Assembly (NCBI GenBank): GCA_964447405.1
Contig: CAYUSP010000001.1
Coordinates: 813,530-877,529, forward strand
Reading direction: 5' to 3'
Length of the DNA: 64,000 nt
Source of the DNA: JALNZF01 sp964447405
Lineage (GTDB): Bacteria > Nitrospirota > UBA9217
The notes beneath the pieces are model-generated. The model did not search any database. It was not told the DNA's origin and saw only the letters and a program-made list of their open reading frames with translations. Position numbers and translations under genes: made by a program. Below are positions 26,730-35,272 of the stretch, one piece after another. Position 1 is the stretch's first letter. Each line of letters starts with the position of its first letter.

Positions 26730-27268
26730 CAGTTGATCTCCATATCGATGATTTCCATCTCGCGGCCGGTTTTAATATCTATGAATTTCGAGTTGCATGC
26801 CGGGCACGAAAAAACATATTGGACTTCCTGGACAGAGAATTCTTTTTTGCATTCATTGCAGATGCCGCTGACCGGGACCCGTTCAATGACTAGTTCAGCA
26901 TGTTCCGCGACGGTCGTGGCCTTGGCAGCATCAAACGCAAAACTCAGCGCTTCAGGCATGACCCCGGCTGCGAAACCGATCTTGAGTCTCACCTGGTCAA
27001 CGGTATGGCCGCCGGCTTCGCGGCATTTTTCTACAACGACATCAAGGATACTCAGTGCAAGAGCGGTTTCGTGCATGGATTGTCCTGACTCGACAATGTC
27101 TTTATCGACCATCTGGATCGCGAAACCCGCATGGACGAGGACATAGTCTCCTAAGTTAGGTTCTACCGGCAGCAGCATAAGGTTTATTTCCTTGCGTGCG
27201 CCGAACACATCAATGACAGCCGACATATTATCTATGCTGATTATTCTCGAAGGGATTGCAAGGCACAT
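26729..27268 (-). CDS. hypCA: HypC-HypA fusion protein (hydrogenase maturation)
   Basis: A 179-residue protein joining two factors that are normally separate. Residues 1-64 are HypC, with the essential N-terminal MCLAIPSRI and GDYVLVHAGFAIQ. Residues 65-179 are HypA, starting at MHETALALSIL, with Zn-binding CNECKKEF and CPACNSKF. HypC's last helix is cut short. An internal ATG at 27076 (MHE) has AGGA six bases upstream, so free HypA might also be made by internal initiation. This matters because HypA normally binds nickel through its N-terminal Met-His-Glu. There is no frameshift in the given sequence. Confidence 0.9.
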   Translation of the reverse strand: MCLAIPSRIISIDNMSAVIDVFGARKEINLMLLPVEPNLGDYVLVHAGFAIQMVDKDIVESGQSMHETALALSILDVVVEKCREAGGHTVDQVRLKIGFAAGVMPEALSFAFDAAKATTVAEHAELVIERVPVSGICNECKKEFSVQEVQYVFSCPACNSKFIDIKTGREMEIIDMEIN

Positions 27269-27319
27269 TGGACTTTCCGATCACTCAGGTAGTCTATTCG
27301 TGGGACACACAGCAACAGT

Positions 27320-27348
27320 AATTTATCGCGTTGGAAGGACAGTGTCAA
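27320..27348 (-). promoter_or_regulatory. Predicted sigma-70 promoter of the hyp genes
   Basis: On the minus strand TTGACA (27343-27348), a 17-base spacer and TAAATT (27320-27325) precede hypCA. The start point would be about 45 bases upstream of the coding start. It gives hypCABFD a transcript independent of the upstream hydrogenase structural genes. Confidence 0.6.
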
Positions 27349-27385
27349 GCCAATTGCAGATCATCTCTGGAAAAGATCCGTGGCC

Positions 27386-27892
27386 TCAGGCTGCATTGAT
27401 CTTCTTTAGTTCCTCAAAAATGAGCTCTTTAACCCGCGGGATCACCGCAATGAGCTCATCACTGAGCTCCATGGACCAAGAGGATACATCCTTGGGCTGC
27501 ACGCCTATGATGACGGTTTTTGGTTTTGTTCCTGTAAGTGCAGCCATGTTGAGAACGTCAATAAGGCTGATCTGATGCAGAGATGCCTTCTGTTCGATTG
27601 GAAATCTCATGTCATCCGGCGAAAATCGGAAAAGCGACCCCGGTGTATCGCCTGCTTCGACTACATCAATGACGATAAGGTGGTCTATCTCGTGCAGCAG
27701 AGGGATCAGTTGATGGCTTACCGTCCCGGCTTCAAGGAGTTCCACGTTGCCAGGCAAAACAACGTCTTTAAGGGAGTTGATGAGGTGAACGCCGAAACCA
27801 TCGTCTCTGAGAAGGAGATTGCCAACACCGAGGATAAGAATTTTTTGGGGAGGCGTTGTAACGCCTCCCCGGAGCTGTTCGGCTGAGGTCAT
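27386..27892 (-). CDS. hyaD: [NiFe] hydrogenase maturation endopeptidase (HyaD/HybD family)
   Basis: A 168-residue protease that trims the C-terminus of the large subunit after nickel insertion. Family motifs: LGVGNLLLRDDGFGVHLI (near residues 22-39), IDVVEAGDTPGSLF with the conserved Asp, and ASLHQISLID carrying the His. It overlaps the cytochrome b gene by four bases. Its likely substrate is the group 1 large subunit (28551-30143), which has a 15-residue tail; HydA has none. Confidence 0.93.
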   Translation of the reverse strand: MTSAEQLRGGVTTPPQKILILGVGNLLLRDDGFGVHLINSLKDVVLPGNVELLEAGTVSHQLIPLLHEIDHLIVIDVVEAGDTPGSLFRFSPDDMRFPIEQKASLHQISLIDVLNMAALTGTKPKTVIIGVQPKDVSSWSMELSDELIAVIPRVKELIFEELKKINAA

Positions 27893-28539
27893 TTTGACAG
27901 TCTTTTCAGTTTATATCCTGTAAAGATCGACGTCAGGGTCCTGTCCTTATTTGCTATCGTGATGATGATGCTCATGTAGATGTGGACCGGGACAAAAACA
28001 CAGATAAAAAACCACATGGCGAGAATGTGCCATATCCTCGAATAGGATTCTCCGCCCAGCATCCTGTTGACCCACTGGAAACTGTCCGGGCACGATAGCA
28101 ATCCGAACAATTTACCATGATACAGGGCACCACCGGTCAGGGCGGTGAATATGATCACTATCCCGACAAATAGATACGTCAATGCCTGCAGCGGATTGTA
28201 TTTCCGGTAGTCCTTGTGCGAGCCCTTGATGAAGAGGTAATAGCCGAGGATATCAGGTATGTTCTTCACATTTTCGACGATCGCAAAGTCCTTCCAGTCG
28301 GCGTCAAAGGTCGAACGGAACGCCATATATACCCGCACGATTAGTCCAAGGATCAGCGCATACGCCGCAATGAAGTGGAAGAACCGCATCCAGGCCATAA
28401 TAAAGCTTTCAGGTCCGCCTGCTATGAAAGGCCAATGGATATACAAGCCCGTCAAGGTAAGCACGGCTATGGAGATCACCCTGGTCCAGTGTTCTATAAT
28501 GTAGCCTAAGCTCCATTCCTTTATCAGTTCCTGCGCCAT
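27889..28539 (-). CDS. hyaC: Ni/Fe-hydrogenase cytochrome b subunit (HyaC/CybH family)
   Basis: A 216-residue integral membrane dihaem cytochrome b with four helices (about 18-40, 52-74, 123-143, 172-200). Candidate haem ligands include histidines in IEHWTRV, RFFHFIAAYA, ALYHG and VHIYMSI. It anchors the periplasmic hydrogenase and passes electrons to quinone. GGGAGG precedes the start; it sits directly after the large subunit. Confidence 0.92.
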   Translation of the reverse strand: MAQELIKEWSLGYIIEHWTRVISIAVLTLTGLYIHWPFIAGGPESFIMAWMRFFHFIAAYALILGLIVRVYMAFRSTFDADWKDFAIVENVKNIPDILGYYLFIKGSHKDYRKYNPLQALTYLFVGIVIIFTALTGGALYHGKLFGLLSCPDSFQWVNRMLGGESYSRIWHILAMWFFICVFVPVHIYMSIIITIANKDRTLTSIFTGYKLKRLSK

Positions 28540-28550
28540 AGTGTCCTCCC

Positions 28551-30143
28551 TTACGAGACCTTGAAGTCCATAATGCGGTTGGAATCAGGATGGATCACAT
28601 GCACCGTACAGGCAAGACACGGGTCAAAGGAATGCACGACGCGCATGATCTCAAGCGGCTTCTCCGCGTTAGCTACCGCAGTCCCGATAAGAGCATCTTC
28701 GATCGGCCCGCGCACTCCGTTATCGTCCCGAGGACAGACATTCCAGGTGGTGGGCACCACGCACTGGTAGTTCTTGATCTTCTTTCCTTCCACGTCGATC
28801 CAGTGTCCCAGAGCGCCGCGCGGCGCTTCCCATAGACCGATGCCCTGCGCTTTTTCAGGAATCTTGTAATCAGCGTACACGGCCGTATTGCCCTTTTTGA
28901 TATTTTCGATGATATCGATGCCCCACTGATACATTGAGTCAGCGACCATTTTGCACTCCAGCGCACGTGCGGCTATTCTGCCGATGATGCCGAAAAGCAC
29001 CTGCGGCTTCCCAGCATGGCCGATCTTGGCCAAGGTGTCATTGATCAGCTTCGTGGCCGTGGGCTGGCCGGAAGCGTAGGCAACGACCATGCGCGCCAGG
29101 GCACCAACCTCCATGGGCTTACCCTGCAGACGCGGTGCCTTGGCCCAGGTGTATTTCTTGTTTGGATCATATTCCGTGTATTCCGGGTCGGTTACACCAA
29201 TGGCCGGATTGAGCGGCTTCGAACCTTTATACCAGCTGTGGCTGGTATGCTCCATGACATCTTCCGCCTTGGCATCGTGCACCTTTGGGAAGTCGGAGGC
29301 GAAGATCGCACCCCGGGGCAACAGCCGCTTTTTCGGATCAAAAGACGCATCCTCGAACACTCCCCACGAGAGGAAGTTCGCCGGGCCTTTACCCACTCCC
29401 GCGGCGCCAAGGTAGAACGGCGCGATAGCCAGCAGATCGGCGATGAACACATTATCAATCCAATCCTGAAGTTCTTTTACCCTGAAGAGATAGTTTTTCA
29501 GGTCGTCCACAGTCGGTACATGCGTGACGCCTCCCGGAGGGCTCGTCATGGTCATCGGCATCCTGCCGCCGAAGAGTGCGCTCACCTGGGCCGCTTTTGC
29601 CTGCATCTCAAGCGCTTCCAGATAGTGGGCCACGGCAATAAGATTCACATCCGGGGGCAGTTTGTATGCCGGATGGCCCCAATAGGCGTTCGCAAACGGT
29701 CCGAGCTGGCCTGATTCGACAAAAGACTTTAGTTTGGCCTGCACCTTTTTCAAGGATGCTTCTTTGGGCTGCGCCTTCAGCGCTGAAACCACGTCAACAT
29801 AATCCAGCGCGTTCAAGTGATAGAACCAGAGAATATGGGAATGCACAAACTGGGCGCCTTCAATGATGTTTCGAATAATGCGGCCGTTGTCCGGCACTTT
29901 TATTTTGAACGCATCATCCATGCTCATTGACGAGGTATGGCCGTGAGAGGTTGGACAAACACCGCATATCCGCTGTGTAATATGCCAGGCATCCCGCGGA
30001 TCCCTGCCCTGCAGGATAATTTCAAATCCCCGAAACAGAGTCCCGGTCGTCCATGCGTCTTTGACCTTTCCGCCTTCGACCTCGACGTCGATCCTGAGGT
30101 GTCCTTCAATTCTGGTGAACGGATCTATGGTAATTCTGGCCAT
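28551..30143 (-). CDS. [NiFe] hydrogenase large subunit, group 1 (membrane-bound uptake type)
   Basis: A 530-residue catalytic subunit. Ni ligands are Cys60 and Cys63 in RICGVCPTSHG and Cys509 and Cys512 in DPCLACTVH. A 15-residue tail after His515 is the expected protease substrate. The N-terminus ITIDPFTRIEGHL is typical of group 1. It overlaps the small-subunit gene by one base and is co-transported with it by Tat. Together with cytochrome b it should oxidise periplasmic H2 and feed the quinone pool. The subgroup (1a-1h) cannot be fixed by eye. Confidence 0.95.
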   Translation of the reverse strand: MARITIDPFTRIEGHLRIDVEVEGGKVKDAWTTGTLFRGFEIILQGRDPRDAWHITQRICGVCPTSHGHTSSMSMDDAFKIKVPDNGRIIRNIIEGAQFVHSHILWFYHLNALDYVDVVSALKAQPKEASLKKVQAKLKSFVESGQLGPFANAYWGHPAYKLPPDVNLIAVAHYLEALEMQAKAAQVSALFGGRMPMTMTSPPGGVTHVPTVDDLKNYLFRVKELQDWIDNVFIADLLAIAPFYLGAAGVGKGPANFLSWGVFEDASFDPKKRLLPRGAIFASDFPKVHDAKAEDVMEHTSHSWYKGSKPLNPAIGVTDPEYTEYDPNKKYTWAKAPRLQGKPMEVGALARMVVAYASGQPTATKLINDTLAKIGHAGKPQVLFGIIGRIAARALECKMVADSMYQWGIDIIENIKKGNTAVYADYKIPEKAQGIGLWEAPRGALGHWIDVEGKKIKNYQCVVPTTWNVCPRDDNGVRGPIEDALIGTAVANAEKPLEIMRVVHSFDPCLACTVHVIHPDSNRIMDFKVS

Positions 30144-31252
30144 TATTTTTTACCTCCGTCTTTTTCTTTTGTCCGTCCCGAAGCCGAGGTGGTCACTGCA
30201 TGGACGGCAATGCCTGCTGCCGTTGCAACAGCCGCAATCGCACCAAGTTTATCCGCGCCAGCTTCGACGCCGCCCATTCCGGGAATCTTGACGCCGGGCA
30301 GCCGCTCATAGAATCCTGCGAACTTATCAGTCCAGCCCCGCTCCGCGCATCCGATGCAAGGCCCACCTGCCTTGATGCACCAGCTGGTCCTGTCGTTGTA
30401 CTGGATTTTCGGGCAAGCCGACCAGGTCATGGGACCTTTGCAGCCCATCTTGTATAAACAATAATCAAGAGATTCTTCTTTTGACCCGAACTTTTCCACG
30501 AATCTGCCGGCATCAAAATGGGCTCTCCGTTCACAATTATCATGAATTGTCTGGCCATAGAACATAAGAGGTCTTCCCTGGCTGTCCAGATCCGGTATTT
30601 TTCCAAGCAGGAGGAAGTTTACCACCACCCCCACGAGATATTGCGGATTTACCGGGCAGAGATCCAGGTTAACCAGAGGCTTATTGAGGCCGACACGTTT
30701 AAGCGCCTCTGCAGTTCCAATGATCTGGGAAGGATTAGGTTTGGCAGCAGGCACGCCGCCGTCAGTGGCACAACTGCCTATGGCAAGAATCGCGATAGCG
30801 GGCGCCGCACTCAATTTGAAGACCTCGAGCATGTCCTTGTTGCCGATCATGCCGTGGCCTTTCTTCGTGGGGATTCCGCCTTCAACGATCAGGATGTACC
30901 CGCCGTCTTTCCGGGACTTTTCTAGAATCTCTTCGCACTGCTTGCCCACAGCAGCCATGATCGTCTCATTGTAATCAACACTCAGAATATCAAGAATCAC
31001 CTGGGCAGGACTTGGGTAGGTTGCCTTGATAAAGGCCTCGGTGCATCCAGAATCGGATGCGAAATTGAGCCAAATGACCGGTTGTCTCTTGGATGCTTTT
31101 TCCAACGCTGCTGCGATTTTAGGGATGAATGCTTCAGAAAGGCCAAGCAGGGCGGCGGTTGCACCACAGTATTTCAGAAAATCTCTTCGTTTGATACCAC
31201 GGAATTCCAGCGCATCGAGAAACTGTTTACTCACTTCGTCTTTTTTCTCCAT
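30143..31252 (-). CDS. [NiFe] hydrogenase small subunit, Tat-exported, with atypical proximal cluster
   Basis: A 369-residue subunit. The twin-arginine signal KRRDFLKYCG lies at residues 21-30, and a C-terminal membrane anchor at about 325-350. Cluster ligands are seen in AIGSCATDGG, LDLCPVNP, HDNC, DYCLYKMGC, ACPKIQYN and PCIGCAE. The usual first proximal pair CTGC reads DSGC here (Asp67, Cys70; codon for Asp67 at 31052-31054), so one cluster ligand is Asp instead of Cys. AGGAGG precedes the start. First gene of the operon. Confidence 0.94.
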   Translation of the reverse strand: MEKKDEVSKQFLDALEFRGIKRRDFLKYCGATAALLGLSEAFIPKIAAALEKASKRQPVIWLNFASDSGCTEAFIKATYPSPAQVILDILSVDYNETIMAAVGKQCEEILEKSRKDGGYILIVEGGIPTKKGHGMIGNKDMLEVFKLSAAPAIAILAIGSCATDGGVPAAKPNPSQIIGTAEALKRVGLNKPLVNLDLCPVNPQYLVGVVVNFLLLGKIPDLDSQGRPLMFYGQTIHDNCERRAHFDAGRFVEKFGSKEESLDYCLYKMGCKGPMTWSACPKIQYNDRTSWCIKAGGPCIGCAERGWTDKFAGFYERLPGVKIPGMGGVEAGADKLGAIAAVATAAGIAVHAVTTSASGRTKEKDGGKK

Positions 31253-31369
31253 ATTGATTCCTCCTAAAAAAGGTGAATTCGCGAGAGAAACGTGATGCTT
31301 GATAGAGTTGGTAGAGAGGGAGATACTTCTGACAAGTCGCTGCTATTAATTTTTTTTATCGATGGATAA

Positions 31370-31397
31370 ACTATACCTGCTTATTAATTATTGTCAA
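31370..31397 (-). promoter_or_regulatory. Predicted sigma-70 promoter of the membrane-bound hydrogenase operon
   Basis: On the minus strand TTGACA (31392-31397), a 16-base spacer and TATAGT (31370-31375), about 120 bases upstream of the small-subunit start. The leader (31253-31365) contains no riboswitch I recognise. Confidence 0.55.
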
Positions 31398-31456
31398 GTA
31401 ACAATGTTACCTTTTGTATCATTTTTAAGTTTATAGTTCTTTTGTGAACTGTAATT

Positions 31457-32296
31457 TTAGAGCGATGCACGCACTAGTGTTGTTGATTGCCCGAATACCC
31501 ACACAATTCCGAAACCAGCCATCACTGCGTGGCTGGTCTTCACCAGTGGACTTCGCTCGAAAACCGCGCCTGTCAGGTTGTCATAGCGAACAAAAGATCC
31601 GAACCACCAATGATCATATCGTTTGCTCAATGCGAGTACCAGGAAGGCGCCGCTGTATCCGCTCCCGGCATCGTACGCTTCGCGAATGCCTGGTACAGCA
31701 TACATCGTCGAGACACGATAGTAATAATCGTTAAAGCGTTCCGTGGCAAAAACCGGACCGAAGGCGAAGCCAATATTCCACCCTCCTCCAGGGCCGATAT
31801 CGATAAAATCAATATTGATGTATGGATTTGATACAAAACCGATTCCGCGTATTCGGGAGAGGTCAGTTGCGAGCGCGGCACGTACGGGAAAACGAAACTG
31901 CGCCGCCATATTGGCAGCGCAGTCTTTAACCAGACACCATTCAAGCACAGGGCCGAACTGAATCATCGGATCAAGATCGGGCATGCCGAAGCGCGCACTG
32001 TTTCTACCGCTGCTTACTGGTACGCCGGCATCAAGGCTTATGTCAAGTTCAATGCGTTCCGACTGGAATAGGCGACCATAAACACCCTTTCTATCGGATC
32101 GGATCATTTCGCCGCGATAGATGAGATACGGCAGCGGTAGAATATATCCGTGCTGCTCATTTGAGCCCCGGTAATCCGGTATGGTAAGCCCGGTAAATCC
32201 AATGCCCGCTTCCCAGAGCGGCAGTTCCTCCGGAATGCTGATTGAGGGCAATAAAACGAACACCATGCCAACCAGAAGAGCGAGCAACTGTTTCAT
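31457..32296 (-). CDS. MipA/OmpV family outer membrane protein
   Basis: A 279-residue exported protein. The signal peptide (about 1-22) is followed by the family start WEAGIGFTGLTIPDYRGSNEQ and beta-strands with PLPYLIYRGE near 51-60. MipA/OmpV proteins are small barrels that scaffold murein hydrolases or act as porins. It lies in opposite context to any peptidoglycan gene, so no role is implied by neighbours. A weak C-terminal aromatic signature (ends RASL) is atypical. Confidence 0.85.
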   Translation of the reverse strand: MKQLLALLVGMVFVLLPSISIPEELPLWEAGIGFTGLTIPDYRGSNEQHGYILPLPYLIYRGEMIRSDRKGVYGRLFQSERIELDISLDAGVPVSSGRNSARFGMPDLDPMIQFGPVLEWCLVKDCAANMAAQFRFPVRAALATDLSRIRGIGFVSNPYINIDFIDIGPGGGWNIGFAFGPVFATERFNDYYYRVSTMYAVPGIREAYDAGSGYSGAFLVLALSKRYDHWWFGSFVRYDNLTGAVFERSPLVKTSHAVMAGFGIVWVFGQSTTLVRASL

Positions 32297-32300
32297 ACGG

Positions 32301-32630
32301 CTATTTAAAGGTCATGATGATGTATTTTGCAATTTCTGTTGCATCTTTATCAGAGAGCATTTTTTCATTGAATTTCGTCATTCCCGGTCCGGGCTTTCGC
32401 ATGTTTTGTACAATATCGGCTTCAGTAAGTATTTTATTCGTTTCCCGGTCCTTTTTAGTGAGCGTCTTCTTGGGATTCACGATATTTCCGCCATTAGGAT
32501 GACACATCGCACACAATTCCTTGAATTTTGCCTCTCCAGGGACCTTGGTAGCCGTGTTTTTCGCGAACACAACGGTTCCCAAGCATCCGATGAGAGCTGC
32601 GACACCGACACCAGCCATCATTTTTTTCAT
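32301..32630 (-). CDS. Monohaem c-type cytochrome
   Basis: A 109-residue periplasmic cytochrome. The signal peptide ends near FAK (about 23) and the haem motif CAMCH lies at about residues 40-44. The likely axial Met is in GPGMTKFNEKM or MLSDKD. Start ATG 32630 was chosen over the longer frame because AAGGAGAAGG lies just upstream. It resembles class I cytochrome c-551/cbb3-type soluble carriers. It is four bases from the mipA-like gene. Confidence 0.9.
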   Translation of the reverse strand: MKKMMAGVGVAALIGCLGTVVFAKNTATKVPGEAKFKELCAMCHPNGGNIVNPKKTLTKKDRETNKILTEADIVQNMRKPGPGMTKFNEKMLSDKDATEIAKYIIMTFK

Positions 32631-32769
32631 GACCTTCTCCTTTATGCAAGATCTCTTTTCAGAATGTACCTTTGATTGATTATAGCCGAAAATCAGACGG
32701 ACGCAACGGGGAAATGATATTTGAACCTGAAGATATTTACTTTCGGTGTCACAGCATCCAAGCAAACTA

Positions 32770-33630
32770 TCAGGTTCGAGATTTGATTCGTGAGTGTATG
32801 ACCAAATAGCCTGATACGAGAATCAGCCCTCCGCCTATAAGAGCGGTTAATGACGGCTGTTCAGCAAGAAAAAAGAATGCAAGAGGGATCGCTGCAAGAG
32901 GCTCCATATAGCCCAGGATGGCTGCATGCTGGGCAAGGACCTTTCGAAGTGCAGTGAAGTAGAGCAGCGGTGCTAGCGTGGAATGTAATACACCTGTCAC
33001 CAGGAGCAGCAGTGCCGCGGATTGCTTTACATGATGGTCGATTGACAAGGCGGCAGGTGCTGTGCACAGCGTCGTTATCCAAAGAAGTAAGACTATTGCC
33101 TTGTGATGTATGAGCAGCTGACTTGTTTTTCTAGTGAAAATGATGATAAATGCATAGGCCAGGCCTGAAGCAAGACCAGCAATGATCCCGGCTGTGTCAG
33201 CGTTTCCGAGCCTGATACCGCCTCCTGAAATCATGATCAGGAACATTCCGGATACGGCGATCGGCAGCGACCAGATCGTGATTTTATCGATACGCTCACC
33301 GATGAGAATCGGTGCGAGGAGGGCAACGAAAAGCGGGGCCGTATAGTGAGTAAAAACCGCATTTGAAATGGTGGTATGCGCGAGTGAGTAGAAGTAGGAT
33401 ATATTGTTCGCGATGGAAGCGCCGGCGAGCAGGGCAAAAAGGCGCCATGACTTCCCGGCACCCGCCAGATCGAGTTCCCCCCGCACTTTCAGAACAGCGG
33501 GCACGGTGACGCTCGCGATCAGGGAAGTATAGAAAAGCACGACAACAGCAGGAAGCGCCAGCCAGCGGATTATCAGGCCCCAGGTGCTCCAGATCAGCAT
33601 GGCTGCAATAATTTGAAGGTAGGGTTTCAT
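32770..33630 (-). CDS. EamA/DMT-family transporter
   Basis: A 286-residue inner-membrane protein with ten hydrophobic helices arranged as two EamA repeats (about 5-135 and 145-285). The closing motif GYMEPLAAIPLAFFFLAEQP is the family signature. ATG 33630 is preferred to a TTG four codons upstream. Drug/metabolite transporters of this type export amino acids or small metabolites; the substrate is unknown. Confidence 0.88.
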   Translation of the reverse strand: MKPYLQIIAAMLIWSTWGLIIRWLALPAVVVLFYTSLIASVTVPAVLKVRGELDLAGAGKSWRLFALLAGASIANNISYFYSLAHTTISNAVFTHYTAPLFVALLAPILIGERIDKITIWSLPIAVSGMFLIMISGGGIRLGNADTAGIIAGLASGLAYAFIIIFTRKTSQLLIHHKAIVLLLWITTLCTAPAALSIDHHVKQSAALLLLVTGVLHSTLAPLLYFTALRKVLAQHAAILGYMEPLAAIPLAFFFLAEQPSLTALIGGGLILVSGYLVIHSRIKSRT

Positions 33631-33636
33631 AGAAAG

Positions 33637-33741
33637 GGGCAAGAGTCATGGGTCAAGAATGCCGGAAACAAAGAAGCAATACCACAACGCCCTTTGTAAG
33701 ATTTACCTGGCCCTGGCACCTTGACCCCTGCCCCTCGATTC
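33637..33741. repeat. Intergenic heptamer tracts flanking the ahcY end
   Basis: One tract (about 33637-33665) reads GGGGCAA, GAGTCAT, GGGTCAA, GAATGCC. A second (about 33707-33741) reads CCTGGCC, CTGGCAC, CTTGACC, CCTGCCC in the opposite sense. They fill the gap between ahcY and the EamA gene and may contribute to a weak hairpin. No T-run terminator is visible. Confidence 0.55.
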
Positions 33742-35151
33742 TTAGTAGCGGTAGTGTTCCGACTTGTAAGGACCTTGCTTCGGCACATTGATGTAAGCGG
33801 CCTGCTGGTCGGTCAGCTCGGACAGTTGCGCATTCAGCGTCTTCAGCTGTAAACGCGCGACCTTTTCATCAAGGTGTTTGGGCAGCGTATATACACCAAT
33901 CGGATATTTGTTGGAACCCTTCACGGATTCCGTCCACAGCTCGATCTGCGCAATGGTCTGGTTGGCGAAGGAAGAGCTCATCACGTAGGAGGGATGACCG
34001 GTGCCACAACCCAGGTTCACCAGACGCCCCTTGGCCAGCAGGATGATGCGCTTGTTGTCAGGGAAAATGATGTGATCGACCTGCGGCTTGATTTCTTCCC
34101 ACTTGTACTTTTCCAGCGAGGCAACATCGATCTCGTTGTCGAAGTGGCCGATATTGCACACGATGGCGTTATTTTTCATCTTCTTCATGTGGTCGTGCGT
34201 GATAACGTGGAAGTTGCCGGTGCAGGTCACAAATATATCGGCCTTGTCAGCGGCATATTCCATGGTCACTACGCGGTAGCCTTCCATCGCGGCTTGCAGC
34301 GCGCAAATCGGGTCGATTTCGGTCACCCACACCTGCGCCGACAATGCCCGCATGGCCTGTGCCGAGCCTTTGCCCACATCGCCGTAACCACAAATAAGTG
34401 CGATCTTTCCCGCGATCATCACATCGGTGGCGCGTTTGACGCCATCCACCAGCGATTCGCGGCAGCCGTACAAATTGTCGAACTTGGATTTGGTGACGGA
34501 ATCGTTCACGTTGATTCCGGGGAATTTCAGTTCGCCGCGTTCATGCATCTGGTACAAACGGTGCACGCCGGTGGTGGTCTCTTCGGTCACGCCCTTGATC
34601 TTGGACAGGCGGGTGGAATACCATGTCTTGTCGGTCGCCAGCTTGGCCTTGATCGAAGCGAATAGGATGGTCTCTTCTTCGGAAGTCGGCTTGCCGATTA
34701 CGGATGCGTCCTTCTCGGCGCGGGCGCCCAGGTGCAGCAGCAGCGTGGCATCGCCGCCGTCGTCCAGGATCATGTTGGAATAGCCGCCATCCGCCCATTC
34801 GAAGATGCGGTGCGTGTAATCCCAGTAATCGATAAGCGATTCGCCCTTGACCGCGAACACCGGCGTGCCGCCCGCGGCGATAGCTGCTGCAGCGTGATCC
34901 TGGGTTGAGAAGATATTGCACGAAGCCCAGCGGACTTCCGCACCGAGGGCCTTCAGCGTCTCGATCAGCACAGCGGTCTGGATGGTCATGTGCAAACTGC
35001 CGGTGATACGCGCGCCTTTCAGCGGCTGGCTCTTGGCGAATTCTGCGCGGATTGCCATCAGACCGGGCATTTCGGTTTCGGCGATGGCGATTTCTTTGCG
35101 GCCCCACAAGGCCAGATTGATGTCAGCGACTACGTAATCTTTAGTAGACAT
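33742..35151 (-). CDS. ahcY: Adenosylhomocysteinase
   Basis: A 469-residue enzyme splitting S-adenosylhomocysteine to adenosine and homocysteine. Motifs: GSLHMTIQTAVLIETL (near 54-69), the NAD-binding loop CGYGDVGKGSA (about 259-269), GCGTGHPSYVM and the C-terminal KSEHYRY that caps the active site. Length and the insertion around IGKPTSEEETILFAS match the betaproteobacterial type. The start follows GGGAGGAGCTTT. It is preceded by an SAH riboswitch and lies downstream of metK. Its residue and codon use look unlike the neighbouring genes, suggesting transfer; this is an impression, not a computed value. Confidence 0.96.
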   Translation of the reverse strand: MSTKDYVVADINLALWGRKEIAIAETEMPGLMAIRAEFAKSQPLKGARITGSLHMTIQTAVLIETLKALGAEVRWASCNIFSTQDHAAAAIAAGGTPVFAVKGESLIDYWDYTHRIFEWADGGYSNMILDDGGDATLLLHLGARAEKDASVIGKPTSEEETILFASIKAKLATDKTWYSTRLSKIKGVTEETTTGVHRLYQMHERGELKFPGINVNDSVTKSKFDNLYGCRESLVDGVKRATDVMIAGKIALICGYGDVGKGSAQAMRALSAQVWVTEIDPICALQAAMEGYRVVTMEYAADKADIFVTCTGNFHVITHDHMKKMKNNAIVCNIGHFDNEIDVASLEKYKWEEIKPQVDHIIFPDNKRIILLAKGRLVNLGCGTGHPSYVMSSSFANQTIAQIELWTESVKGSNKYPIGVYTLPKHLDEKVARLQLKTLNAQLSELTDQQAAYINVPKQGPYKSEHYRY

Positions 35152-35173
35152 AAAGCTCCTCCCATTCAGGTTA

Positions 35174-35262
35174 GTGAATAGGCGCCGTTGCTCCAGATGA
35201 TCCATCCCATCGAGCCTGACAGACCCACCTTGCGGTGACTGCTGCAGCGCCCCTCGACAGAG
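35174..35262 (-). promoter_or_regulatory. S-adenosylhomocysteine (SAH) riboswitch
   Basis: The minus strand upstream of ahcY shows the conserved SAH-riboswitch blocks in order: GTCGAGGGGCGCTGCAGCAG, then CAGGCTCGATGGG, then GCAACGGCGCCTATTCACT. The 5' GAGGGGCGC pairs with the last GGCGCC region and CGAG with CTCG. It ends about 20 bases before the ahcY start, so it probably frees translation when SAH accumulates. Confidence 0.88.
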
Positions 35263-35272
35263 CGGGGTAACA

